DNA of 64,000 nt from Pelagibius sp. (GCF_028289705.1 NZ_JANQOI010000087.1:62001-126000); one strand, 5' to 3'; counted from the first letter of the stretch, positions 8,559 to 17,457 are shown. The notes: generated by a model not told the origin, from the sequence alone. Made by a program: numbers and translations.

Positions 8559-9644
8559 ATGGACGGAACTGGCCATCTCTCACGACGCGCGCTTCTCGGC
8601 GCCGCGGCGCTCACCCTGGCGGTCGGACTGGCCGGGGCCGGCACGGCGGCTGCAGCCGAGACCATCCGGGTTCTCAACTGGCAGGGCTACGGCACCGACG
8701 AGGCCTGGGCGGTGGAGGCTTTTACCGCCAAGACCGGCATCGAGGTGGTGCATGAGTACTTCTCCTCAGAGCAGGAGATGCTGACCAAGCTGCGCACCAA
8801 CCCCGGTGCCTACGACGTGGTGCTGATCAACTCCTCCTTCACCTCCCAGGCGGCGCAGGAAAAGCTGATTCAACCCATCGACACCGGCGACATGAAGAAC
8901 GTCGGCGATCTCTCTCCCGGCATGGGCGACAACAAGAACCTGGTGATCGACGGCCAGGTCTACGGCGTCGCCTGGGTCTGGGGCCTCACGTCTTTTGCGG
9001 TCAACAGCGAACGCTTTCCGAGCCCGCCGGATTCCATCGAGGCGCTCTGGGACCCGGCCAACGCCGGCCGGGTGGGCTGGCGCGACGACGCCGTGGAGGC
9101 GGTGCAGCTCGCCGCCATCGCCCTGGGCCAGGACATGAACAATCCCTCCGATCTCGGCGCGATCCGCGAGAAGCTGCGGGCCCTGAAGCCGCAGATCCGC
9201 ACCTTCTGGGGCTCCGAGAACGAGTGGAACCAGTTCCTCTCCGCCGGTGAGTTCGATCTGGCGACCTACTGGAGCGGTTCGGCCTCCCGCGCCAAGACCG
9301 CTTTCAACCTGCCGGTGGAGTTCATCATCCCGAAGGAAGGGGCCATCGGCTGGCTCGACGGCCTCTCGATCCAGACCGGCGCCAAGAACGTGAAGGAGGC
9401 CAAGGCCTTCATCGACTGGATGATCGACCCCGAGTTCTACGTGAAGTGGGATACGGAGGTGGGCGCGCCGGCCTCCGCCAATGCCGCCGCCAATGCGCAG
9501 CTCCCGGGCGACGCCTTCAACCGCACGGTCCTGGGCAATCCGGAGAAGGTGGCCAAGGTGCAGTTCATGGGCCCCATCGCCGAGCCCCTGCGCAAGCAGA
9601 TGCTGGAGCTCTGGCAGGAGACCAAGACCTACATGCAGCAGTAG
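8559..9644 (+). CDS. PotD-type ABC substrate-binding protein
   Basis: A 361-residue periplasmic binding protein of the spermidine/putrescine family. The N-terminus carries a twin-arginine-like SRRALLG motif and an Ala-rich signal peptide ending near AAAAETI. The mature part starts IRVLNWQGYGTDE, typical of PotD/PotF relatives, and contains VLINSSF, GVAWVWGLTSFAVN and DLATYWSG segments. A strong GGGAGGAAAG ribosome site precedes ATG 8559. It heads an operon with two permeases, an ATPase, a hydrolase and a glycosidase. The real ligand is not shown by sequence; polyamine is only the family default. Confidence 0.85.
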   Translation: MDGTGHLSRRALLGAAALTLAVGLAGAGTAAAAETIRVLNWQGYGTDEAWAVEAFTAKTGIEVVHEYFSSEQEMLTKLRTNPGAYDVVLINSSFTSQAAQEKLIQPIDTGDMKNVGDLSPGMGDNKNLVIDGQVYGVAWVWGLTSFAVNSERFPSPPDSIEALWDPANAGRVGWRDDAVEAVQLAAIALGQDMNNPSDLGAIREKLRALKPQIRTFWGSENEWNQFLSAGEFDLATYWSGSASRAKTAFNLPVEFIIPKEGAIGWLDGLSIQTGAKNVKEAKAFIDWMIDPEFYVKWDTEVGAPASANAAANAQLPGDAFNRTVLGNPEKVAKVQFMGPIAEPLRKQMLELWQETKTYMQQ

Positions 9645-9674
9645 GCCGTCGCGGTGGTGACGTGACGGCTGCGC

Positions 9675-9944
9675 TAGGGCCTGTTGAGGTTCACTTCGCC
9701 GTTGTGGTCCGAGCGGATTTGGCCCTCGGTTAGGAGCGACGAGGAAGGACATGCTCAAGCATATTCGACGAGGAGCGACGCGGCCGCGGGTCAAATGCGC
9801 CGGATCCCTTCGGGACGGGGCAGATATACGCCAGGGCCGCGTCGCGGACGCCTTGTGGGGGACCACCCCACGGCGCCGCCCGCTTCTAACCCTGGCGAAT
9901 ATCTGCTCCCGCCACGACGGCGAAATGAACCTCAACAGGCCCTA
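9675..9944. repeat. 270-bp MITE-like inverted-repeat element, copy 1
   Basis: Starts TAGGGCCTGTTGAGG and ends with the inverse CCTCAACAGGCCCTA. The terminal inverted repeats (9676-9707 and 9912-9943) are 32 bp with two mismatches. A second copy of identical length lies at 44237-44506; by eye I count 22 substitutions and no indels between them. Both ends abut TA, as expected for TA-target insertion (IS630/Tc1-like), but no transposase is encoded. Internal inverted repeats suggest extensive RNA or cruciform structure. It fills most of the 305-nt gap between the binding protein and the first permease, ending 5 nt before the permease start. Confidence 0.85.
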
Positions 9945-9949
9945 GGCCG

Positions 9950-10846
9950 GTGACGGTCAGGACAGCATCCGAGACCGCGGGGGAGGGGACGGCCGAGCGC
10001 CGCCCCCCGAACCGCGCCCTGCCGGCCATGCTAGGGCCCGCCTATCTCTGGCTGGCGGTGACGATTTTCCTGCCGCTCTCGGCCATGCTCTACTTCAGCC
10101 TGCTGACGGAAACCCCCTTCGGCGAGCGGGTCGCGGCTTTCACGGTTCAGCACTACCTCGACTTCTTCCAGAAGGACTTCTACCAGACCCTGATGTTGCG
10201 CTCCTTCCGCCTCGGTGCGGAGGTGACGCTCTACTGCCTGCTGCTCGGCTTTCCTTGCGCCTACGTGCTGGCCAAAACCATCAAGGGGCGCTGGCGGGAG
10301 GCGCTCTTCCTGCTGATCATTCTGCCGTTCTGGAGCAACGCGCTGGTGCGCGTCTTCTCCTGGACCATGGTGCTGCGCGGCAACGGCGTTCTGGAGACGG
10401 CGGTGAACTGGGTCTTCCCGGACTTCGGCTCCCTCGGCCTGATGTTCACCTATCCGGCCATCATCATCGGGCTGGTGCACTCCTATCTGCCCTACATGAT
10501 CCTCACCACCTACATCTCCCTGCAGGCCATCGACGACAGCCTGATCGAGGCGGCGCGTTCGCTGGGGGCGGGGCGCCTCACCACCCTGCGGCGGGTGGTG
10601 ATCCCGCTGGCGCTGCCGGGCATGGCGGCGGGCTCGATCCTGATCTTCGTGCCGGTGGTCGGCTCCTTCATGGAGCCGCGCATTCTGGGTGGCCGGCAGG
10701 GCACCTTTATCGGCACGGTGATCGAGGATCAGTTCACCGCCGTCTTCAACTGGCCCCTGGGGGCGGCGCTCTCCTTCATCATGCTGGGTTTCGTGCTGCT
10801 GATCTTCGCGCTCTCGGCGCCGGTCCTGCGGAGGGCGGGATCGTGA
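9950..10846 (+). CDS. PotB-type ABC permease
   Basis: A 298-residue inner-membrane protein with six predicted hydrophobic segments, the first at LWLAVTIFLPLSAMLYFSLL. The cytoplasmic EAA loop reads LIEAARSLGAGRLTTLRRVVIPLALPG, diagnostic of binding-protein-dependent permeases. The start is taken as GTG 9950, just after the repeat element; an in-frame ATG at 10029 would remove only a polar tail. No good ribosome site precedes GTG 9950, so the element may influence translation. Couples to the next permease by a GTGA overlap. Confidence 0.87.
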   Translation: MTVRTASETAGEGTAERRPPNRALPAMLGPAYLWLAVTIFLPLSAMLYFSLLTETPFGERVAAFTVQHYLDFFQKDFYQTLMLRSFRLGAEVTLYCLLLGFPCAYVLAKTIKGRWREALFLLIILPFWSNALVRVFSWTMVLRGNGVLETAVNWVFPDFGSLGLMFTYPAIIIGLVHSYLPYMILTTYISLQAIDDSLIEAARSLGAGRLTTLRRVVIPLALPGMAAGSILIFVPVVGSFMEPRILGGRQGTFIGTVIEDQFTAVFNWPLGAALSFIMLGFVLLIFALSAPVLRRAGS

Positions 10847-11646
10847 GCCGAACCATGAGCCGACGCCGCCTGCCGCTGACCTCCCTGGGCCGGGTCTACC
10901 TCGGGGCGGTGCTGCTGTTTCTCTACGTCCCGATCATTGTCATGGCGGTGATGTCCTTCAACGCCTCACAGCTCTACCGCCTGCCCATCGAGTGGAGCGG
11001 CGTGTGGTACGAGCGGCTGGCCGGCAACGCCAAGCTGATCGACGCCGGCCTCAACAGCCTCGGCGTGGCGCTGGTAACCACGGTGATCGCCAGCGCTCTC
11101 GGCACCCTGGCGGCCATCGCCTTCTTCCGCTACGACTTCCGCGGCAAGAAGCTGCTGCAGATCCTGCTGTTTCCGCCCATCGCCATTCCCTGGCTGATCA
11201 TCGGCACTTCCATGCTGATCTTCTTCTTCTGGATCGGCATCGGCCGCGGCCTCCATGCCATGGTGCTGGGCCATGTCGCCCTGGCGCTGCCCTATGTGAT
11301 CATCGTCGTCTCGGCGCGCCTAAAGGCCTTCGATCCGCATCTGGAGGAGGCCGCGCGGTCCCTGGGCGCCAGCCAGTGGCAGACGCTGCGCTATGTCACC
11401 CTGCCGTTCCTGGCGCCGGGGGTGATCGCCGCCGCGCTCTTCGCTTTTGCCGTCTCCTTCGACCAGTTCGTGATTTCTTACTTCCTCGCCGTGCCCGGCG
11501 TCTCGACCCTGCCGGTGGAGATCTACACGGCGATCCGCAAGGGCTTCACGCCGGAGATCAACGCCATCTCCACCATCATCATCTGTCTCTCCATGGCGGT
11601 GCTGCTGGGCGTCGCGCGCTTCTACAAGTTCGGGGGGGAACGCTGA
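10843..11646 (+). CDS. PotC-type ABC permease
   Basis: Second permease, 267 residues, starting with GTG that overlaps the previous stop (ATG 10855 is an alternative). It has an N-terminal segment VYLGAVLLFLYVPIIVMAVMSF and the EAA motif LEEAARSLGASQWQTLRYVTLP. Together with the preceding permease it would form the transmembrane channel of a Pot-type importer. Its stop overlaps the start of the ATPase gene (TGATG). Confidence 0.88.
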   Translation: MSRTMSRRRLPLTSLGRVYLGAVLLFLYVPIIVMAVMSFNASQLYRLPIEWSGVWYERLAGNAKLIDAGLNSLGVALVTTVIASALGTLAAIAFFRYDFRGKKLLQILLFPPIAIPWLIIGTSMLIFFFWIGIGRGLHAMVLGHVALALPYVIIVVSARLKAFDPHLEEAARSLGASQWQTLRYVTLPFLAPGVIAAALFAFAVSFDQFVISYFLAVPGVSTLPVEIYTAIRKGFTPEINAISTIIICLSMAVLLGVARFYKFGGER

Positions 11647-12698
11647 TGGCCGCCATCGCCGTCCGCGAGGTGAGCAAGCACTTCGGCAGCTTCACCGCCC
11701 TCGACCGGGTCTCCATCGACTTTCCCGACGGCGGCTTCTACGCCCTGCTGGGACCCTCCGGCAGCGGCAAGACCACCCTGCTGCGCATCATCGCCGGCTT
11801 CGAGTTTCCCGACAGCGGCCATGTCACCGTCGACCGGGAGCCGGTGGAGAGTGTGCCGGTGGAAAAGCGCGACGTCGGCATGATGTTCCAGAACTACGCG
11901 CTGTTTCCCAATATGACCGTCTTCGACAACGTGGCCTTCGGCCTGACGGTGCGCCACCTGGCCAGTGACGAGATCCGGCGCCGCGTGGGCGAGGTGCTGG
12001 AGCTGGTGCGGCTTACCGGGCTGGAGGGCCGCAAGCCCCATCAGCTCTCCGGCGGGCAGAAGCAGCGGGTCGCCCTGGCCCGCGCCATCGTCATCGAGCC
12101 CCGGGTGATGCTGCTGGACGAGCCGCTCAGCGCGCTGGACAAGGCCTTGCGTGTCGAGATGCAGGTGGAACTGCGCCGCATCCAGCGGGAGGTCGGCATC
12201 ACCACAATCTTCGTCACCCACGATCAGGAAGAGGCACTGACCCTCAGCGACCGCATCGGCATGCTGCGCGACGGCGCCCTCGTACAAGAGGGCGCGCCCG
12301 GCGAGATCTACGAGCGGCCAAGCAGCGTCTTCGCCGCCACCTTCCTGGGTGATGCCAACATCTTTCAGGGCACGGCGGAGGCGGGAGGCTTGCGGCTTGC
12401 GGACGGGACTCTTCTGGCCGTCTCGGACAATGCCGGAGCCGCACAGTCCCAGCTCGCCGTGCGGCCGGAGAAGATGTGGCTGCAGCGCAGCGACGACACG
12501 CCCGCCGAAGGCACGAACGTCATCGAAGCGCAGGTCTCCCAGCACATCTTCGCCGGCAGCAGCGTCACCTACCTGCTGGACTGGCAGGACCAGACCCTGA
12601 AGGTCTTCGCCCAGAACCGGGGGGAGGGGGTGCTGCCGCTGGGTGAGCGCGTGCGGATCTGCTGGTCGCCGGCGCATTCCGTGCCGGTAGAGCCGTGA
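11646..12698 (+). CDS. PotA-type ABC transporter ATPase
   Basis: A 350-residue ATPase with Walker A GPSGSGKTT, Q-loop FQNYALFPNMTVFDN, signature LSGGQKQRVALARA, Walker B VMLLDEPLSALD and switch His in FVTHDQEEA. The C-terminal ~100 residues form a TOBE-like domain (VRPEKMWLQ), as in PotA and related importers of polyamines and other cations. It energises the two preceding permeases. GTGA overlap to the following hydrolase gene. Confidence 0.92.
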   Translation: MAAIAVREVSKHFGSFTALDRVSIDFPDGGFYALLGPSGSGKTTLLRIIAGFEFPDSGHVTVDREPVESVPVEKRDVGMMFQNYALFPNMTVFDNVAFGLTVRHLASDEIRRRVGEVLELVRLTGLEGRKPHQLSGGQKQRVALARAIVIEPRVMLLDEPLSALDKALRVEMQVELRRIQREVGITTIFVTHDQEEALTLSDRIGMLRDGALVQEGAPGEIYERPSSVFAATFLGDANIFQGTAEAGGLRLADGTLLAVSDNAGAAQSQLAVRPEKMWLQRSDDTPAEGTNVIEAQVSQHIFAGSSVTYLLDWQDQTLKVFAQNRGEGVLPLGERVRICWSPAHSVPVEP

Positions 12699-13303
12699 GC
12701 GTGCTGCCCTTCGGGCCGCTGGACGGCGAGGCCTGGCACCTCTGCATCGATATGCAGCGGCTGTTTCTGGAGCCCGGCGAATGGTTCTGCCCGGCGGGGC
12801 TGGAGATCCTGCCGGCCATCGTGCGCCTGACGGGCCATGCCCCTGACCGCAGCGCCTTCACCCGCTTCATCACGCCGATGACCGCCGAGGAGGCGCCGGG
12901 GCGCTGGCGGCACTACTACAAGCGCTGGTCCTCGGTGACCCGCGCGGAGATCGGGGACGCTGCGATGGACCTGCACGCCGATCTGCAATCCCTCGCGAAG
13001 CCGGGGCTGGTCTTCGACAAGGCGACCCACAACGGTTTCGACAGCGAAGCGCTCGCCGCCTTCCTTGAGGAGCAGGCGCCCAGCGCCCTGGTGCTCACCG
13101 GGATCGAGACCGATGTCTGCGTGCTGGCCACCGCCCTTTCGGCGGTCGACCGCGGCATCCGGGTGGTGATCGCGAGCGACGCCGTGGCCAGTTCCGACAG
13201 CGCCGCTCACCGCGCCTGCCTGGAGTTGGTCTACCCCCGCTTCGACCAGCAGATCGAACAGACGACCTGCGCGGCTCTGCTGGCTTCGGAGTGGCCGCGG
13301 TGA
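12695..13303 (+). CDS. isochorismatase-family cysteine hydrolase
   Basis: A 202-residue cysteine hydrolase. The Asp-Lys-Cys triad is visible: D19 in HLCIDMQRLF, K109 in GLVFDKATHNGF and C142 in IETDVCVLATALSA. Family members cleave amides such as nicotinamide, N-carbamoyl compounds or ureidoacrylate, or isochorismate. Translational coupling to a Pot-type transporter and a glycosidase suggests that it acts on the imported compound or a product of it, probably an amide. The substrate cannot be read from sequence. Confidence 0.85.
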   Translation: MSVLPFGPLDGEAWHLCIDMQRLFLEPGEWFCPAGLEILPAIVRLTGHAPDRSAFTRFITPMTAEEAPGRWRHYYKRWSSVTRAEIGDAAMDLHADLQSLAKPGLVFDKATHNGFDSEALAAFLEEQAPSALVLTGIETDVCVLATALSAVDRGIRVVIASDAVASSDSAAHRACLELVYPRFDQQIEQTTCAALLASEWPR

Positions 13304-15474
13304 GTCCCGCCGGATGGTCCACCTGGAACCCCGAACGGCCGGCGGAACTCTGGAACCCAGAGACGGGATTTCGAGTGGTGCCGGCGCTCTATTCGGCCAA
13401 GGCAAACCACTTCCTGGCAACGCCCAGACAGGTCGGCCTCTTTCTTGGCGCCCGCGCCATCGATGGGCGCGCCATCCATTTCGACATCGATCATTACCAG
13501 ACCCGCCTGCGTTGGCGCTTTCGGCTCGAGCCCGAGGGTCCGCTGATCGAGTGGGTGACGCAAAGCCACGGCGAATGGGGTCTGCGGTTCTGGGTGATCC
13601 TCTGTGTTTCCGGACCCGAGGGCTCCCGATTGACCTACGATCAGGCCAGCGGCGTTCTCCAAGGCTTCGATGGTGCGGGTGAACTGAAGCTCCATATCGC
13701 GGCCGCCAAGGACCCTTTGCTCGTCACTTTCCATGAGAGTTTAGACGCGCTCGCCAAGGAATTGGAAAACAAAGGATATTTTTATCTGGATTCCCGGGGA
13801 ACCGAAGGGCGCTTCGCGGCCCTGCGCTTCAATCTCGAGGAAGCCCCGGCCCTGCGCGTCGCGGTCTCCTCGGGGACGGTCGCCCGGCCCGATCTGCCGG
13901 AGAGCGCCGATGAACTGGCGTTCCTGGAGCCGAAGGGCCCGCAGCAAGCCTGCCTGCAGGCGATCCACGACGTCATGGCCTGGAACCATGCCTTCGACAG
14001 CGTCAACCGGCGCCCCTATACGCTGCTGACCCGCAACTGGAACAGCCGCAAGTTCGGCGGCTTCGGCGTCTGGCTGAACGACGTGCTCTACAACGCGCTG
14101 CTGTGGAGCCTCTTCGATCCGGTGAAGGCGCGGCAGAACCTGGAGGCGGTCTTCGCCTGGCAGACGGAGGAGGGGAACTTCCCCTGCCTGGTCACCGGCA
14201 ACGACGCCTGGATCGACCGCTCCCAGCCGCCCATCGCCGCCTTCGTGGTCTGGTCGCTCTACGCCCGCTCTGGCGACCGCGATCTTCTGGACTGGGCCTT
14301 CCCGAAGATCCTGCGGAACTACGACTGGTGGTGGCGCCGGCGGCATCTTGCGGAGAGCGGCCTGGTGGCCTACGGCACCAGCCCGGACGTCGGCACCGGG
14401 CTCTACAAGGGGACCAAGCTGGGGGCGAAGAACGAGTCCTCCATGGACAATTCGCCGCTCCACGATCCGGCGCCCTTCGACCCCGAGAGTGGCTTGCTGC
14501 TGTCGGCGGACGTGGGCCTGAACAGTCTTCTGGCCCTCGACGGGGAGATCCTGGCGCTCATAGCGCGGGCTTTGGGTCGCACTGACGAGGCCGCGCGTCT
14601 CGAAGCGCAGGTGGCCACCCACAAGGCGCGCATCGGCGAACAGCTTTGGGACGCCGAGCGCGGTGTCTTCGCCAACCGCCTGCTGGACGGCGTCTTCATC
14701 GACTCCCTCGCGCCCACCTCCTTCTTTCCGCTGGCCGCCGGCATCGCGACGCCGGAGCAGAGCGAGAGCATGATCAGCCGCTATCTGCTGGCGCCGGAGA
14801 AGTTCGGCGGGCCCATCGGCCTGCCCTCGGTGACCCGCGACGACCCGGCCTATCCGGACAACGTCTACTGGCGTGGCCGGGTTTGGCCGCCGCTGAACTT
14901 CTGGACCTACCTGGGCCTGCGCCGGGCCGGCCGCGACGACGAGGCTGCAAAGCTCGCGGTCATCAGCGCCGGTCTCTTCGCTCGGAGCTGGAAAGCCCGG
15001 CACTGCGGCGAGAACTTCAACGCCGAGAGCGGCGCCATCCTCGATCAGGCCGACAGCGATGCCTTCTACTCCTGGGGCGCCCTGCTGCCGGCGCTGGCGC
15101 TTTCCGAGGTGATCGACCTCTCGCCCTGGAGCGGCCTGTCACTGGCGCCTGCCCAGGTCGAAGGGGAGGTGGGGCCGCTGCACACGCCCCTCGGCGCCAT
15201 GACCATCCTGCGAGATGGCGAGGCCTGGTCCCTGTTGCGGAACGGCGAAGCGTTCCTGGCCAGCGACCTTACCGGCCGGATAAGCCAGCTTTCATTGTCG
15301 GCCGACGGCTTTGCCGCGGTGCTGCCGGCGGGTGAGGGCGGGGCCTGGCTGCGTTTCGAAGGCCGAAGGATCGCCGGGGCGACTCTCGATGGCGTTCCGC
15401 TGTCTGTCACCGATGACCGGATCGATCTGCCGCCGCGTGCCGAGAAAGCCCGGCTCGAAGTCCACTTCGGTTAG
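13300..15474 (+). CDS. MGH1/GH63-like glycoside hydrolase
   Basis: A 724-residue cytoplasmic protein with no signal peptide. The central part is an (alpha/alpha)6-barrel of the GH63/mannosylglycerate-hydrolase type, with motifs GGFGVWLNDVLYNALLW, ESSMDNSPLHD (candidate acid Asp near 383), YWRGRVWPPLNFWTYLGLR and ENFNAESG (candidate base Glu near 576). N- and C-terminal beta-rich regions flank it. GTG 13300 is preferred since it forms the 4-nt overlap seen throughout this operon; GTG 13291 is also in frame. Substrate unknown; relatives act on trehalose, mannosyl- or glucosylglycerate and alpha-glucans. Confidence 0.78.
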   Translation: MSPAGWSTWNPERPAELWNPETGFRVVPALYSAKANHFLATPRQVGLFLGARAIDGRAIHFDIDHYQTRLRWRFRLEPEGPLIEWVTQSHGEWGLRFWVILCVSGPEGSRLTYDQASGVLQGFDGAGELKLHIAAAKDPLLVTFHESLDALAKELENKGYFYLDSRGTEGRFAALRFNLEEAPALRVAVSSGTVARPDLPESADELAFLEPKGPQQACLQAIHDVMAWNHAFDSVNRRPYTLLTRNWNSRKFGGFGVWLNDVLYNALLWSLFDPVKARQNLEAVFAWQTEEGNFPCLVTGNDAWIDRSQPPIAAFVVWSLYARSGDRDLLDWAFPKILRNYDWWWRRRHLAESGLVAYGTSPDVGTGLYKGTKLGAKNESSMDNSPLHDPAPFDPESGLLLSADVGLNSLLALDGEILALIARALGRTDEAARLEAQVATHKARIGEQLWDAERGVFANRLLDGVFIDSLAPTSFFPLAAGIATPEQSESMISRYLLAPEKFGGPIGLPSVTRDDPAYPDNVYWRGRVWPPLNFWTYLGLRRAGRDDEAAKLAVISAGLFARSWKARHCGENFNAESGAILDQADSDAFYSWGALLPALALSEVIDLSPWSGLSLAPAQVEGEVGPLHTPLGAMTILRDGEAWSLLRNGEAFLASDLTGRISQLSLSADGFAAVLPAGEGGAWLRFEGRRIAGATLDGVPLSVTDDRIDLPPRAEKARLEVHFG

Positions 15475-15486
15475 CGGCTTATTGGA

Positions 15487-16524
15487 TCAGCGCGTCGGCG
15501 CCGGCCCCGTCGACTCACGGACGATGAGGGAGGTTTCGATCTCCAGGGCGCGGGGGGTGTCCTTGCCGCTCAGCAGGGCCAGCAGCATGTCGGCGGCGCG
15601 GCACCACATCTCCTGGGTCGGCACCCGGATGGTGGTGAGCGAGGGCTTCAGGTGGCGTGACAGCACCAGATCGTCGAAGCCCACCACCGAGACTTCTTCG
15701 GGAATGCGGATGCCGCTGTGCTGGGCTTCCAGGATGGCGCCGAAGCCCTGGACGTCGTTGCCGCAGAGCACCGCCGTCGGCGGCTCGGCCCGGCGCATCA
15801 AGGTGCGGAAGGCCGCGCGGCTCTCGGCGATGTCGTAGCGGCATTCCAGCACCCGTTCGTCGGGCAGCTCCAGGCCGTTGGCTGCAAGCTCCGCGCGCAC
15901 GCCGCGCAGCCGACCGATGGCGCGGTCGTTGTCGGTGGTGATTCCGGCGATCATGGCAAAGCGCTCGTGGCCGAGCTGCAGCAGGTAGCGCACCGCGGTC
16001 GCCGCGACGCCTGCGTTGTCGAAGCCGACGCAGGGGTAGGGGCGGTCCGGCGAGTAGACGCCGGTGTTCACGAAGGGCGTCGCATAGCGCTCCAGCACCG
16101 CCAGACAGTCCGGGCTATGGGTCTCCCCCATCATGATGACGCCCGCCGCGTGCTGCTCCAGAAAGCTGCGGCAGACCTGGTACTCCTCCTCGGGGTCGTA
16201 GTTGCTGGAGCCGATCAGCAGGTGGTAGCCGCGCTCGCTCAGATGGGTCTGCAGCGCTTCGACCCCGGCGGCGAAAATCGAGTTGTCGATGGAGGGGATG
16301 ATGGCGCCGATGATGCGGCTGGAGCGGCTGGAGAGGGAGCGGGCGGCGCCGCTGGGGATGTAGCCCAGGGCGGCGATGGCCTCCTCCACCGCCTTGCGCG
16401 TCGCCGGCTTCACGTAGTCGGCCTTGTTGAGCACCCGCGAAACCGTGGCCGTGGAGACCTGCGCCGCCGCGGCCACGTCAGCCACGCTGGCGCGTCCGCC
16501 GGATGCCTGTAATCGCTTTCTCAT
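15487..16524 (-). CDS. LacI-family transcriptional repressor
   Basis: A 345-residue regulator with an N-terminal HTH (VADVAAAAQVSTATVSRVLN) and hinge (YIPSGAARSLSS), followed by a periplasmic-binding-like sugar domain (IIGAIIPSIDNSIFAAGVEAL to VSVVGFDDLVLSRHLKPSLT). The start at 16524 places the HTH at the usual distance; an upstream ATG at 16551 adds nine residues. It is divergent from the SDR/TRAP operon and convergent with the glycosidase gene. Two LacI-type operators lie at 16508-16521 and 16614-16627, so it probably represses the operon and itself. Confidence 0.9.
   Translation of the reverse strand: MRKRLQASGGRASVADVAAAAQVSTATVSRVLNKADYVKPATRKAVEEAIAALGYIPSGAARSLSSRSSRIIGAIIPSIDNSIFAAGVEALQTHLSERGYHLLIGSSNYDPEEEYQVCRSFLEQHAAGVIMMGETHSPDCLAVLERYATPFVNTGVYSPDRPYPCVGFDNAGVAATAVRYLLQLGHERFAMIAGITTDNDRAIGRLRGVRAELAANGLELPDERVLECRYDIAESRAAFRTLMRRAEPPTAVLCGNDVQGFGAILEAQHSGIRIPEEVSVVGFDDLVLSRHLKPSLTTIRVPTQEMWCRAADMLLALLSGKDTPRALEIETSLIVRESTGPAPTR
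16508..16521. promoter_or_regulatory. candidate LacI-family operator inside the lacI-type gene start
   Basis: TGTAATCGCTTTCT matches the common LacI/GalR-family palindrome TGNAANCGNTTNCA at every fixed position except the last. It covers the first codons of the repressor gene on the minus strand. Its centre is 106 bp from the stronger operator at 16614-16627, close to ten helical turns, which would suit repression by looping. Confidence 0.5.
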
Positions 16525-16613
16525 ATCCGCCGCATGAGCCCGTAAGGGCATCCAGTCATATGCACAAATCTAAGCATACTGCCGGATTTAGGGTTGCGGC
16601 AAGGCTCATGATA

Positions 16614-16627
16614 TGTAATCGATTGCA
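16614..16627. promoter_or_regulatory. LacI-family operator upstream of the SDR/TRAP operon
   Basis: TGTAATCGATTGCA fits the LacI/GalR-family consensus TGNAANCGNTTNCA fully, with the central CG that these repressors require. It lies 62 nt before the SDR start codon in the divergent region, so binding could block transcription of the catabolic operon. Direct sequence match; regulator assignment by proximity. Confidence 0.75.
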
Positions 16628-16688
16628 GAACGAGTGGTTCAGGCACCAGACCAGCCGCGCCAAGGACCACTTTGGGGACGGCACGGAC

Positions 16689-17405
16689 ATGACCGAACAG
16701 CAGGGCACCATCGCGATTACCGGCGCCGCCGGCGGCATCGGCCGGGCCCTCTGCACGGTCCTGGCCGAGGTGGGCAGCCGGCTGCACCTGATCGACCGCG
16801 AGGACAGCGAGGTCCTGCAGTTCGCCCAACAGATCGGCGCCACGGCGAGCGTACAACCCGTGACCTGCGCTGAGACGGCCCGGGCGGCCCTGGCGCCGGT
16901 GGGCGGAGCGATCGGCGGCTTCGTGCATCTCGCCGGCTCCATGGAGGACGACCCGGATCTCGGCGACGATCCCGCGGTCTGGGAGCGCACCATGGCCAAC
17001 AACCTGCGCAACGCTTACGACTTCGCCACCGCCATGAGCGAGCGGCTGCCGGAGGAGGGCATGGGTCGCCTGGTCTTCACCTCGTCCCTGGCCTTTCGCC
17101 GCGGCGCCGTCGACAGCGTCGCCTATTCCGCCGCCAAGGCCGGGCTGGTGGGGATCACCCGCTCCCTGGCGCGGCGCTTCCGCGAACGGGCCACGGTCAA
17201 CGCCGTCGCGCCGGGGATCATCCTGACCCGCATGCCGGAGCGGGTGATCGAGCGCCGCCGCGATAGGCTGCTGCAGGAAATCCCGCTGGGCCGCTTCGGC
17301 GCGCCGCGCGAAGTCGCCACCGTGATTCGATTCTTGCTGAGCGAGGACGCCAGCTACATCACCGGCCAGTGCATCAACGTCGATGGTGGTCAGGTGATGA
17401 CCTGA
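16689..17405 (+). CDS. short-chain dehydrogenase/reductase
   Basis: A 238-residue classical SDR: cofactor motif TGAAGGIG at residues 11-18, NNLRNAYDF, the catalytic Ser in FTSSLAF and Tyr-Lys in AYSAAKAG, and a C-terminal VDGGQVMT tail. It uses NAD(H) or NADP(H) to interconvert an alcohol and a carbonyl. As the first gene under LacI control in an isomerase-kinase-aldolase operon, it may oxidise the incoming sugar or reduce/oxidise the aldehyde released by the aldolase. The start at ATG 16689 follows a weak GGGGACGG site. Confidence 0.87.
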   Translation: MTEQQGTIAITGAAGGIGRALCTVLAEVGSRLHLIDREDSEVLQFAQQIGATASVQPVTCAETARAALAPVGGAIGGFVHLAGSMEDDPDLGDDPAVWERTMANNLRNAYDFATAMSERLPEEGMGRLVFTSSLAFRRGAVDSVAYSAAKAGLVGITRSLARRFRERATVNAVAPGIILTRMPERVIERRRDRLLQEIPLGRFGAPREVATVIRFLLSEDASYITGQCINVDGGQVMT

Positions 17406-17457
17406 TAGGCTGCTGGAGACGCGCCGGAGAAGCGCCGACCCGCAGGGGAGGAAGTGA

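Noticed and set aside
9675-9944. Complete insertion sequence
   Set aside because: Only 270 bp long with no transposase; it can at most be a non-autonomous (MITE-like) element.
9751-9945. 64-codon reading frame in copy 1 of the 270-bp element, also open at 44313-44507 in copy 2
   Set aside because: Nine of 64 residues differ for only about 13 base changes, so there is no sign of protein-level constraint. The frame ends in the terminal repeat and has no good ribosome site; structure explains its conservation better.
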